The notes under the pieces: generated by a model | Database searches by the model: none | Told to the model about the DNA's origin: nothing | What the model saw: only the letters and a program-made list of their open reading frames with translations | Part shown: piece after piece, positions 1 through 6,243 of the stretch | How the letters are laid out: each line of letters begins with the position of its first letter | Position numbering within the stretch: position 1 is the stretch's first letter | Assembly: GCA_017380995.1 (NCBI GenBank) | Contig: JAFOCY010000120.1 | Location: 1 to 13,663, forward strand | Direction: 5' to 3' | DNA length: 13,663 bases | From: Oscillibacter sp. | GTDB lineage: Bacteria > Bacillota > Clostridia > Oscillospirales > Oscillospiraceae | Made by a program: the position numbers and the translations under genes

Positions 1-480
1 GGCCTCCCAGACCTGGCCCTCCTGGATCTCGCCGTCACCCAGCAGAGTGTAGACGCGGCAATCCTTCTTCTGGTACTTGGCACCAAGAGCCATACCGGCA
101 GCGGCGGAGATACCCTGGCCCAAAGAACCGGTGGACATATCCACACCGGGAGTCTCATTCATGTTGGGGTGACCCTGGAGGTGAGAACCGATCTGGCGCA
201 GGCTGTCCATATCCTCCACGGGGAAGAAGCCCCGCAGAGCCAAAGTGGCATACAGGCCGGGAGCAGTGTGACCCTTGGACAGGACAAAACGGTCACGGTC
301 TTCCCATTTGGGGTTGGCGGGATCGATATTCATCTCCTTAAAATAGAGGTAGGTGAACATATCTGCAGCGGACAAGCTGCCGCCGGGATGGCCGGCCTTG
401 GCTGCGTGGACGCCGCGAATAGCATTCATACGCACCTTGCAGGCGGTGGCCATCAGCTGCTTTTTCTCTTGAACTGTCAT
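1..480 (-). CDS. Transketolase, N-terminal (thiamine diphosphate-binding) subunit, partial
   Basis: Split transketolase N-terminal half of the pentose phosphate pathway; it moves two-carbon units between sugar phosphates using thiamine diphosphate. I translated 160 residues from an ATG at 480; the reading frame is open to the window edge, so the C-terminus is missing. Visible family motifs are GHPGGSLS (residues 30-37), SKGHTAPGLYATL (68-80), GSLGQGIS (118-125) and the cofactor-binding GDGE with its following residues (148-158). The start is supported by a GGAG ribosome binding site in the leader. Split transketolases usually have the C-terminal subunit gene directly downstream, which here would lie left of position 1. 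The gene is on the same strand as the SLOG-family gene but has its own promoter candidate. Family assignment is firm; that it is split rather than full length is inferred from its N-terminal sequence type. Confidence 0.93.
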   Translation of the reverse strand, partial: MTVQEKKQLMATACKVRMNAIRGVHAAKAGHPGGSLSAADMFTYLYFKEMNIDPANPKWEDRDRFVLSKGHTAPGLYATLALRGFFPVEDMDSLRQIGSHLQGHPNMNETPGVDMSTGSLGQGISAAAGMALGAKYQKKDCRVYTLLGDGEIQEGQVWEA

Positions 481-534
481 AGCGCTCTCCTTTTTCTTCA
501 TTTTTCCCATCTTATGGGACACGATATCGAATTG

Positions 535-563
535 ATTATATGCCAGTCTTTCGGAAAACGCAA
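535..563 (-). promoter_or_regulatory. Sigma-70-type promoter candidate for the transketolase gene
   Basis: Read on the minus strand there is a perfect -10 hexamer TATAAT (535-540), a 17-bp spacer and a weak -35 TTGCGT (558-563). It lies about 55 bp upstream of the transketolase ATG, in the 121-bp gap after the SLOG-family gene. I see no strong terminator in that gap, so read-through from upstream is possible. Confidence 0.55.
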
Positions 564-601
564 GGGCATAACTGGCAGAATTACCGGGAAAGCCTGCAAA
601 A

Positions 602-1120
602 TCACTCTTCTCCCGCTTCCGGGATCGCCAAATCCACCACATTCACCAAACGGCGCAGAGCATACTCCACAGTATACCGCGTACCACCGGCGCTGCCGTC
701 AAAAGCGGCGATTAAAAGCGAAGCGTGATCCACCATATAGCGGTCCCGTCGCTGCATACAGCTGGCGCTGTACGCATCAGACACCATTGTCTTATCGTCA
801 CACTTCTCCAAAAGAGCATAATAACGGGTGCGCTGGGCAGCCGGCCAGGTATCTGCCTGTGTAGGGCAAGGAATGGCCGCTTCCAAAGTGACATCACTGT
901 AACGGCGGCGAAGCTCTATGACTGCTTCGCAAAAATAAAAGTCACACCCCATCGCCATACCGCAGAGAAAATGCCGGTATCCCTCCTCATAGGCTGTCTC
1001 CACCGCGTCGGCAATGCGCTTTTTCAGCGCAATGCAGCGGGGATCTGTTTCCCGGTACTTCCAGGGAAGCTTGGCGGGCCGGTGCCCGGTAAAGCAGCAG
1101 GATTCCTGGCGCGCGTGCAT
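602..1120 (-). CDS. SLOG/DUF1273 (YpsA-like) family protein
   Basis: A 172-residue protein of the DUF1273/YpsA family, part of the SLOG Rossmann-like superfamily thought to bind nucleotide-derived ligands. Its biochemical function is not established. Visible hallmarks are CCFTGHRP near the N-terminus (8-15), the GMAMGCD loop (54-60), the AAIPCPTQ..W segment (81-92), and the C-terminal RDRYMVDHAS..IAAFDGSAGGTRYTV (125-151). Length is normal for the family. The start is well supported by an AAGGAGGG ribosome binding site. It sits alone with its own promoter, divergent from the FMN riboswitch and ribU. A LexA-like inverted repeat lies in that promoter, which suggests SOS control (inference). Confidence 0.9.
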   Translation of the reverse strand: MHARQESCCFTGHRPAKLPWKYRETDPRCIALKKRIADAVETAYEEGYRHFLCGMAMGCDFYFCEAVIELRRRYSDVTLEAAIPCPTQADTWPAAQRTRYYALLEKCDDKTMVSDAYSASCMQRRDRYMVDHASLLIAAFDGSAGGTRYTVEYALRRLVNVVDLAIPEAGEE

Positions 1121-1158
1121 AGCAGTCCCTCCTTCCCTGCCAAGATGCTTTCAATTTG

Positions 1159-1187
1159 ATTGTAGAACAAACGTTCCTTTTTGTAAA
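1159..1187 (-). promoter_or_regulatory. Promoter of the SLOG/DUF1273 gene
   Basis: On the minus strand TTTACA (1182-1187), a 17-bp spacer and TACAAT (1159-1164) form a good sigma-70-type promoter. It is about 40 bp upstream of the SLOG start codon. The spacer contains the LexA-like inverted repeat annotated separately. Confidence 0.65.
1165..1176 (-). promoter_or_regulatory. LexA-like (SOS box) operator candidate, SLOG gene
   Basis: The minus strand reads GAACGTTTGTTC, a perfect GAAC-N4-GTTC inverted repeat. This matches the core of the Gram-positive LexA (DinR) operator CGAAC-N4-GTTCG. It directly abuts the -10 hexamer, inside the spacer, a position where a bound repressor would block RNA polymerase. 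The flanking bases (G and T) do not match the extended consensus. LexA control is an inference; lexA itself is not in the window. Confidence 0.55.
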
Positions 1188-1240
1188 GTTAAATTTTCCA
1201 CGCCAGCATTCAGAAAAACTGCAATTCCGGAAATCCCCTA

Positions 1241-1269
1241 TTGCATTTTCCCCATAGGTATCATATACT
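1241..1269 (+). promoter_or_regulatory. Promoter of the FMN riboswitch-ribU transcript
   Basis: TTGCAT (1241-1246), a 17-bp spacer and TATACT (1264-1269) give a good sigma-70-type promoter. Transcription would start near 1276, about 20 nt before the first stem of the riboswitch. Confidence 0.65.
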
Positions 1270-1294
1270 GTCTTATAGAAAACAACTGCATACT

Positions 1295-1415
1295 TTGTCT
1301 TCAGGGCGGGGTGAGATTCCCCACTGGCGGTAAAGTCCGCGACCGGGCATGAAAATGTCCGCTGACCCGGTGCAACTCCGGGACCAACAGTTATAGTCTG
1401 GATGGAAGAAGATGA
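1295..1415 (+). ncRNA. FMN riboswitch (RFN element)
   Basis: The leader contains the conserved blocks of the RFN aptamer in order: AGGGCGGGGTGAGATTCCCC then ACTGGCGGTAAAGTCCGCGACC, later GACCCGGTGCAACTCCGGGACC, and finally ACAGTTATAGTCTGGATGGAAGAAG. The closing stem P1 pairs about 1295-1302 with 1408-1415. The aptamer binds flavin mononucleotide and lowers expression of riboflavin synthesis or uptake genes when FMN is plentiful. Here it precedes ribU. A terminator-like hairpin overlaps the 3' side of P1, suggesting transcriptional attenuation. Confidence 0.95.
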
Positions 1416-1440
1416 GTACACGGCAAGGCCGTGCATTTTT
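1414..1440 (+). terminator. Probable attenuator terminator of the FMN riboswitch
   Basis: CACGGC (1419-1424), loop AAG and GCCGTG (1428-1433) form a compact GC-rich hairpin followed by CATTTTT (five T at 1436-1440). It starts right at the end of the aptamer and lies 80 bp before the ribU start. It fits the expression platform of a transcription-attenuating riboswitch. I did not work out the competing antiterminator. Confidence 0.6.
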
Positions 1441-1520
1441 GCGCGCTTCTTTGTTGTTTGTTCACCTTGGAGAAGTCAAAGTCCAGGGTGTTTTCAAGCA
1501 AAACAAAGGAGTGTATTTTT

Positions 1521-2234
1521 ATGTCCTCTTACGAACCCACCATCGAGCCCAAGGCAACCGTTGCCCCTACCCAGCCCCGCATGAGCGTCAAGTCTCTGAC
1601 CTCTCTTGCTATGCTGACCGCCCTCGCCTACATCGTGATGATCATGAGCAAAGCCCTGCCCCAGGTTTCAGGCTTTTTGCAGTTGGACCTGAAGGATACC
1701 ATCATTTGTGTCGGCGGCTTTCTCTTTGGTCCCATGGCCGCCGCCATCAGTTCCATTGTCGTGGCAGCGATCGAGATGTTCACCTACAGCGATACCGGCA
1801 TCATCGGCTGCATCATGAATATGATCTCCACCTGTGCCTTTTGTTGCACTGCGTCTTACGTTTATAAGCGCATCCACACCAAAAAGGGCGCCGTCATCGC
1901 TCTGAGCTGTGGCGTAGTGGTTCTGACGGCAGTGATGCTCCTTTGGAACTATCTCATTACCCCCATCTACATGAAGATCGATCGTGACGTGGTGGCCGCC
2001 ATGCTGCCTACCGTATTTCTCCCCTTCAACCTGGTGAAGGGCGGATTGAACATGGCCATTACGCTTCTTCTCTATAAACCTGTTGTCACCGCTCTGCGTA
2101 AGGCCCATCTGGTCCCGGAATCCAAAGGGACTGCCCAGTCCGGCAGCAAATTCAGCGCCGGGTTCCTCCTCTTCTCCTTGGCTCTGTTTGCTACTTTTGT
2201 GACCCTGGCCCTGGTGCTGATGGGCATTATCTGA
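1521..2234 (+). CDS. ribU: Riboflavin ECF transporter substrate-binding subunit RibU
   Basis: Membrane S component of an energy-coupling factor transporter that captures riboflavin and works with a shared EcfA-EcfA'-EcfT module encoded elsewhere. The 237-residue protein has an N-terminal tail, then about six hydrophobic segments. The RibU-type LQLDLKDT..GGFLFGP motif is at 53-71, NYLITPIYM at 143-151 and LPFNLVKGGLN at 167-177. The ATG at 1521 is chosen over in-frame upstream starts because AAAGGAG (1505-1511) lies 9 nt before it, and upstream starts would run into the riboswitch attenuator. The FMN riboswitch independently supports the riboflavin assignment. After a hydrophilic linker (about 196-210) there is an extra hydrophobic segment (211-235), beyond the usual six helices. 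Confidence 0.93.
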   Translation: MSSYEPTIEPKATVAPTQPRMSVKSLTSLAMLTALAYIVMIMSKALPQVSGFLQLDLKDTIICVGGFLFGPMAAAISSIVVAAIEMFTYSDTGIIGCIMNMISTCAFCCTASYVYKRIHTKKGAVIALSCGVVVLTAVMLLWNYLITPIYMKIDRDVVAAMLPTVFLPFNLVKGGLNMAITLLLYKPVVTALRKAHLVPESKGTAQSGSKFSAGFLLFSLALFATFVTLALVLMGII

Positions 2235-2249
2235 ATACCAGACTTTACT

Positions 2250-2288
2250 AAGGGGGACGGTGCGCTGCATCGTCCCCTTCCCTCTTTT
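2250..2288 (+). terminator. Intrinsic terminator after ribU
   Basis: A GC-rich stem (AAGGGGGACGGTGC pairing, with one bulged or mismatched position, to GCATCGTCCCCTT) is followed by CCCTCTTTT. It begins 15 bp after the ribU stop and separates ribU from the dinB promoter. Confidence 0.8.
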
Positions 2289-2294
2289 CAAAAG

Positions 2295-2308
2295 CGAACA
2301 GATGTGCT
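2295..2308 (+). promoter_or_regulatory. LexA-like (SOS box) operator candidate, dinB
   Basis: CGAACAGATGTGCT matches 12 of 14 positions of the Gram-positive LexA consensus CGAACRNRYGTTYC; the left half-site CGAAC is perfect and the right half-site has GTGCT. It ends 4 bp before a TATAAT -10 element (2313-2318), so bound repressor would cover the promoter. SOS control of dinB is common in bacteria. That LexA binds here is inferred. Confidence 0.55.
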
Positions 2309-2312
2309 ATCA

Positions 2313-2318
2313 TATAAT
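2313..2318 (+). promoter_or_regulatory. -10 element of the dinB promoter
   Basis: A perfect TATAAT lies 26 bp before the dinB start codon. No good -35 hexamer stands at the usual distance; the -35 zone is occupied by the LexA-like box and an A-rich stretch. Confidence 0.5.
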
Positions 2319-2343
2319 AACATCTTGAGAGAGGAGGATGGGA

Positions 2344-3558
2344 ATGGACCGGGTAATTCTGCACTGTGACCTGAATAGCTTCTATGCCTCGGTGGAGCTG
2401 CTGAGCCACCCGGAACTGCGCCATGTTCCCATGGCAGTATCCGGCGATCCCACCTCCCGCCACGGTATCATTCTTGCCAAGAATGAGCCTGCCAAAAAAT
2501 TTGGCGTAAAAACAGCAGAAACGATCTGGCAGGCCCGGAAAAAATGCCCGGACCTGGTATTGCTCCGCCCCCATCACGACCTGTACCGTATTTACTCCAA
2601 AAAGGTCAACGCCATCTATGACCAATATACCGACCTTGTAGAGTCCTTTGGCATTGACGAAAGCTGGCTGGATGTGACCCACACCCTCCATCTTTTCGGC
2701 GGGGACGCCAGAGCCCTTGCCGATGAGCTGCGCCGACGCATTCGTGAAGAGCTGGGCTTGACCCTCTCTGTAGGGGTTTCTTTCAACAAGGTATTTGCCA
2801 AACTGGGAAGTGATTACAAAAAGCCTGACGCTACCACCGTTATTTCCCGGGAAAACTGGAAAAAACTGATTTGGCCCCTGCCCGTAGGTGATCTCCTGTT
2901 TGTGGGTGGTGCCGCCCAGAAGATCCTCCGCCAGTACAATGTGTCCACCATCGGCCAGCTTGCCGGATGCGATCCGAAGATGCTGGAATCCCTGATGGGA
3001 AAGATGGGCACCCAGCTTTATGAATACGCCAACGGCCTGGATGCAGAGCCGGTCCACAGCCGTACAGAGGCAGAGCCGGTAAAATCTGTAGGCAACGGCA
3101 CTACCTTTCCTCTGAATCTGACCACCCGGGAGCAGGCCCTAAACGGGATCGCCCTCTTGGCAGACTCTGTAGCAACACGGCTTCGCCGGGAAAGACTTTA
3201 TGCAGGCGGCATCCAGGTCACTGTTCGGGATCCGGAGTTCCGGGACCGTTCCCGTCAAACACGGTTGGAGACCCCCACCCGTCTCATTCGGGATATCACC
3301 GAGATCTCCATGGAACTATTGGGAGAGCTTTGGACGCCTCCTTCCCCGATCCGTGCGCTGACTGTTACCGCCATTTATCCTACCACGGAGGATACCGCCT
3401 ACGAACAGGCAGACCTTTTTGCACAATCCACCGCCCCCCAAAAAGAAAAGCAGGAAAAGCTGGAAGCCGCTATGGACCGCATCCGCGGAAAATTTGGAAA
3501 TACATCCATCAGTTTTGGCTCCAGTAAACTGGAAAAAGAGGAGGACCCCTTATCATGA
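2344..3558 (+). CDS. dinB: DNA polymerase IV (Y-family translesion polymerase)
   Basis: Error-prone polymerase that copies past damaged template bases. The 404-residue protein has the N-terminal HCDLNSFYASVE motif (7-18) with catalytic Asp9 and probable steric-gate Tyr14, then FGVKTAETIWQA (53-64), and the catalytic pair Asp105-Glu106 in GIDESWLDVT. The LSVGVSFNKVFAKLGSDYKKP block (141-161) precedes the thumb and the little-finger domain. QADLF at 355-359 fits a sliding-clamp-binding peptide (QxxLF). Two ATGs are possible; the one at 2344 is preferred because GAGGAGG (2331-2337) lies 6 nt before it but directly abuts the ATG at 2338. It overlaps the next gene by ATGA. The LexA-like box upstream suggests induction by DNA damage. 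Confidence 0.95.
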   Translation: MDRVILHCDLNSFYASVELLSHPELRHVPMAVSGDPTSRHGIILAKNEPAKKFGVKTAETIWQARKKCPDLVLLRPHHDLYRIYSKKVNAIYDQYTDLVESFGIDESWLDVTHTLHLFGGDARALADELRRRIREELGLTLSVGVSFNKVFAKLGSDYKKPDATTVISRENWKKLIWPLPVGDLLFVGGAAQKILRQYNVSTIGQLAGCDPKMLESLMGKMGTQLYEYANGLDAEPVHSRTEAEPVKSVGNGTTFPLNLTTREQALNGIALLADSVATRLRRERLYAGGIQVTVRDPEFRDRSRQTRLETPTRLIRDITEISMELLGELWTPPSPIRALTVTAIYPTTEDTAYEQADLFAQSTAPQKEKQEKLEAAMDRIRGKFGNTSISFGSSKLEKEEDPLS

Positions 3559-4142
3559 CCAGGCAGGAAGAAAAAAAGATGCTTCGGAGCATTATGCGGC
3601 GTTTGGAGGATAAGCTATCCCAGCGCTATATGGAAACGGCGGACCAGGCCATTATGAGTCATCTGGCCGCCATGCCGGAGTACCAGGAGGCCCAAACCGT
3701 CTTTTGTTTTGTCTCCGTCCGCCGGGAGATCGATACCTTTCCGATCCTGAAAGATGCCCTGGCTGCGGGAAAGACTCTATGTATCCCCCTTTGCACGCAA
3801 AAAGGCGTTATGGAACCCCGGCAGATCACGGACCTTTCCCAGCTTCAGGAAGGTAGTTACGGTCTTTTGGAACCTCCCGCAGACGCACCCCTTGTATCCG
3901 TGGATAACATCGACTTCGCCATCCTCCCCTGCACCACCTGCAATCACCTGGGCCAGCGCCTTGGTAAGGGCGGCGGCTACTACGACCGCTTCCTCTCCCA
4001 CTACCGGGGAGGCACGGTGATGCTCTGCCGGGAAAAGCTCATCCGGGAGGAGATCCCTGTGGAGCCCCATGACTATCCCGTCCCCTGGGTACTGACGGAA
4101 CGGGGATTGTACGAGGACGGCACTCCTGCAAGACTTTACTGA
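3555..4142 (+). CDS. 5-formyltetrahydrofolate cyclo-ligase
   Basis: Converts 5-formyltetrahydrofolate to 5,10-methenyltetrahydrofolate using ATP, returning stored folate to one-carbon metabolism. The 195-residue length is typical. An N-terminal basic helix (about 1-25) is followed by FCFVSVRREIDT (50-61), a family hallmark. GKTLCIPLC (72-80), the SYGLLEPP stretch (101-108) and the phosphate-binding LGKGGGYYDRFL (136-147) also fit. Its ATG overlaps the dinB stop (ATGA), so the two are probably translationally coupled. No functional link between them is obvious. If dinB is SOS-controlled, this gene would be co-induced. It is the last gene of the unit; only a weak AT-rich hairpin follows it. Confidence 0.93.
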   Translation: MTRQEEKKMLRSIMRRLEDKLSQRYMETADQAIMSHLAAMPEYQEAQTVFCFVSVRREIDTFPILKDALAAGKTLCIPLCTQKGVMEPRQITDLSQLQEGSYGLLEPPADAPLVSVDNIDFAILPCTTCNHLGQRLGKGGGYYDRFLSHYRGGTVMLCREKLIREEIPVEPHDYPVPWVLTERGLYEDGTPARLY

Positions 4143-4183
4143 AAAAATGGAACGCAAGTCTTTCTTTTAACGGATCTTTAACG

Positions 4184-4189
4184 TATAAT
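4184..4189 (+). promoter_or_regulatory. -10 element upstream of the DUF308 gene
   Basis: A perfect TATAAT stands 36 bp before the DUF308 start codon. The matching -35 region (about 4161-4166, TTTCTT) is weak. It suggests the membrane protein can be transcribed apart from dinB. Confidence 0.45.
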
Positions 4190-4225
4190 AGAGACACTAC
4201 CAAAGAAATAAGGGAGCGTGACGCT

Positions 4226-4846
4226 ATGAACATCCTCAAGCGTATCAAAACCAACGCCATCATTTCTGCCATTTTGTATGTGCTGCTTGGACTTGCCCTG
4301 CTGCTCAGACCTGAGCTTTCCACCACGGTCCTTTGTACGGCGCTGGGTGTAGTTTTGATCCTGCGGGGCCTTTCGGATATTCTGGACTTCGTGTTCCACC
4401 GGGATGGAACGCTCTATTATTCTCTCCATTTGGTGGCTGGTATCGTCTTGGCTGCTGTGGGTGTGTGGCTGGTAACTCAGCCCACTTTGATCGCAGTGGT
4501 CATCCCTTGCATCATCGGCATCCTGATCCTCTTTCACGGCCTGAAAAACCTGGCAGATGCCCTGACTTTACGGAAGAACAAGTCTCCCCGGGCCCTGACG
4601 GCCATGCTCCTGGGTCTTGTTACCATCGCCCTTGGCGCCTTGTTGGTGCATAACCCCTTCTCTGCCTTCGCCACGGTGGTGCGCATCATCGGCATTGTCC
4701 TAATCTATGATGGCATCAGCGACCTCTGGATCACCTCTGAGGTCTCCAAGGCGGTAAAGCTTGCAGACAAAGAACTCCAGGGAGAAGTCATTGATGTAGA
4801 CTATAAGGAAACCTCCCCGGAGGAAGATCCTTTCAAAGAAACGTAA
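4226..4846 (+). CDS. DUF308 (HdeD-like) six-helix membrane protein
   Basis: A 206-residue inner-membrane protein of the DUF308/HdeD family, whose role is not settled; the E. coli HdeD founder is linked to acid resistance. Six hydrophobic segments are visible at about 9-28, 32-50, 64-84, 88-108, 122-142 and 147-165. They form three repeats of a helix-hairpin unit with G-rich turns (YVLLGLALLLRP, HLVAGIVLAAVGV, LLGLVTIALGALLV). A charged, acidic cytoplasmic tail of about 35 residues follows. The start follows AAGGGAG with good spacing. It appears to be a single-gene unit, with a TATAAT upstream and a strong terminator after it. No neighbour suggests a specific partner. Confidence 0.85.
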   Translation: MNILKRIKTNAIISAILYVLLGLALLLRPELSTTVLCTALGVVLILRGLSDILDFVFHRDGTLYYSLHLVAGIVLAAVGVWLVTQPTLIAVVIPCIIGILILFHGLKNLADALTLRKNKSPRALTAMLLGLVTIALGALLVHNPFSAFATVVRIIGIVLIYDGISDLWITSEVSKAVKLADKELQGEVIDVDYKETSPEEDPFKET

Positions 4847-4852
4847 ATATAC

Positions 4853-4880
4853 AAAAGACCGGCCTGTTGGCCGGTCTTTT
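4853..4880. terminator. Bidirectional intrinsic terminator between DUF308 and XpaC-like genes
   Basis: AAAAGACCGGCC, loop TGTT, GGCCGGTCTTTT is a perfect 12-bp stem with A-run and T-run flanks, so it can act on both strands. It lies 6 bp after the DUF308 stop and 4 bp beyond the stop of the convergent XpaC-like gene. Confidence 0.9.
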
Positions 4881-4884
4881 CGCG

Positions 4885-6021
4885 TCAAATGGTATCTTTT
4901 TCTTCTCTGGCCATTGCTGTTCCGCCCAAGCCAAAATCCTGCTCAGCAGTGGAGGTATCCCGGCGGAGCATCGTCTCCATCACCTGGATATCACTGGCAA
5001 CATCCATGGCATCCACATGATACAGTGCATCCAACTGATGCTCAAAGCCCCGGACAATGGAGTCCATCGTATCTTCGATACGACTTTTCGCCTGGTTCAG
5101 ATTCTCTCCCTCCACACCGGCGGACTCAAAATCCGCATAGGAGTCCAGCAGCTTCTGGGTAGTAGGAAGGTAGTAATTGAGAAAGGTGGAGATCCGGCTT
5201 TGTTTTTCCGGATGCTGCTCTACTTCCCTGAAAATTTTTCCTGTGATCTCCTCCAAACGGTCTATCTTAGCGGAGAGGGCAGGGTCTGCAATGCGGTCAT
5301 TGGCCCGGCGGATATTGCGCAAAATACCGGAATATCCCTCCTCCGCCTCCTTGGGAACAGAGGCGGCAGAGTGTTCCTTCCGTGCTTTCCATGCTGCGTC
5401 AGAACTACGGAAAAAATATCCAAGCTCCATATTGAGGTAGGCCTTTCCACCGAAATAACCTCTATCCAGCATCTTCTGAAGATCCTTCCCCACCTTACGC
5501 TTGGAATAACCGGTCGTGCGGGCCAGCTCTTCAAAAGAAACAGCCTCCCGGTCCCCCATAACAGCCAAATACCTGGCAAAACGCTTCAAACTGCGGTCCA
5601 TGGAAAAACCGCTTCCCAACAAAGCGCCGCCTGCCACCAAGATCGCCAGATCCTCCAGCAGTTCCGTTTGCCACCAGGCAATTTCTGGATGGTACAGCAT
5701 CATCTGGATGGGATCTACCGTGGCAAGCGCTCCCAGCGCCAGCAAAATAACACCCGCGATCTGCAGCCACTTGGCTGTGGAGCGCTTGGCCGCAGGAGAA
5801 CGCATGATCTTTTTGGGAGTTACGGTCGTTCTTTTCGTTCCTTCCCTTTTCACCGATTGCGCTGTTTGATTTAGCGGAGGAGCAGTCTGCCGTTTATTCT
5901 CGGACGCGCCAAAAAGCTTTGTAAACATCAGGAACAAAGCTACAGGCCAAACACCCAGCACGAACAAAAAGAGGATCAGTCCCCAGTCTCCCAGGTCATT
6001 GTCCTGCCGTTTCTTTGCCAC
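4885..6021 (-). CDS. XpaC-like (5-bromo-4-chloroindolyl phosphate hydrolysis family) membrane protein with winged-helix-like domain
   Basis: A 378-residue protein that I place in the XpaC family, named for a Bacillus phenotype rather than a known reaction. Visible order: a hydrophobic segment (about 13-37), a basic, Thr/Pro-rich linker (40-82), two more hydrophobic segments (84-102 and 122-138), and a winged-helix-like stretch (142-205, with VSFEELARTTGYSKRKVGKDLQ ). The XpaC-like helical region is at about 227-355 with FLNYYLPTTQKLLDSY (280-295). The start is GTG at 6021, with AAGGGGGAG placed before it and only 3 nt after the DUF896 stop. TelA, a frequent XpaC partner, is not adjacent. It is the last gene of the operon. 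Function unknown; the winged-helix reading is from sequence pattern only. Confidence 0.75.
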   Translation of the reverse strand: MAKKRQDNDLGDWGLILFLFVLGVWPVALFLMFTKLFGASENKRQTAPPLNQTAQSVKREGTKRTTVTPKKIMRSPAAKRSTAKWLQIAGVILLALGALATVDPIQMMLYHPEIAWWQTELLEDLAILVAGGALLGSGFSMDRSLKRFARYLAVMGDREAVSFEELARTTGYSKRKVGKDLQKMLDRGYFGGKAYLNMELGYFFRSSDAAWKARKEHSAASVPKEAEEGYSGILRNIRRANDRIADPALSAKIDRLEEITGKIFREVEQHPEKQSRISTFLNYYLPTTQKLLDSYADFESAGVEGENLNQAKSRIEDTMDSIVRGFEHQLDALYHVDAMDVASDIQVMETMLRRDTSTAEQDFGLGGTAMAREEKDTI

Positions 6022-6024
6022 AGA

Positions 6025-6231
6025 TCACTCCCCCTTTTTCTTCAGTTTCTCCTTATTTCCCTTTTCATCCACGAAATAGGTGTTATCCAGATGGCCCTTC
6101 AGATTTCCGACTACGGAATCAATATAGGCACGGCGTAATACGGCGCGCTCCTTTTCCTCCTCTGCCGTCAGGCCCACAGACTTGGCTTTGCGTGCCAATT
6201 CATTGATACGGTCGATACCCTTCTGATCCAT
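6025..6231 (-). CDS. DUF896 (YnzC-like) small protein
   Basis: A 68-residue protein of the DUF896 family, typified by Bacillus subtilis YnzC. Hallmarks are the N-terminal IDRINELARKAKSVGLT (6-22) and the following EEEKERAVLRRAYIDSVVGNLKGHL helix (24-48), with a charged lysine-rich tail. YnzC forms a two-helix hairpin and is encoded next to lexA-yneA in B. subtilis, but its role is unknown. Here it is between ylmH and the XpaC-like gene. Its ribosome binding site AAGGAGAG overlaps the ylmH stop codon, and its own stop is 3 nt before the next start, so it is clearly part of one transcript. No LexA-like box was found before this operon. Confidence 0.88.
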   Translation of the reverse strand: MDQKGIDRINELARKAKSVGLTAEEEKERAVLRRAYIDSVVGNLKGHLDNTYFVDEKGNKEKLKKKGE

Positions 6232-6243
6232 ATTGATCTCTCC

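Noticed and set aside
2248..3057. Long minus-strand open frame of 269 codons opposite dinB
   Set aside because: It is antisense to a well-supported polymerase, has no recognisable domain, and has no ribosome binding site I could support.
4130..4162. Hairpin AAGACTT/AAGTCTT after the folate cyclo-ligase gene as a terminator
   Set aside because: Only 7 AT-rich pairs with a 19-nt loop that spans the stop codon; the following T-run is interrupted.
4867..5874. Plus-strand open frame of 335 codons opposite the XpaC-like gene
   Set aside because: The minus strand carries the family motifs, membrane segments and operon spacing; the plus frame begins within the shared terminator and shows no domain.
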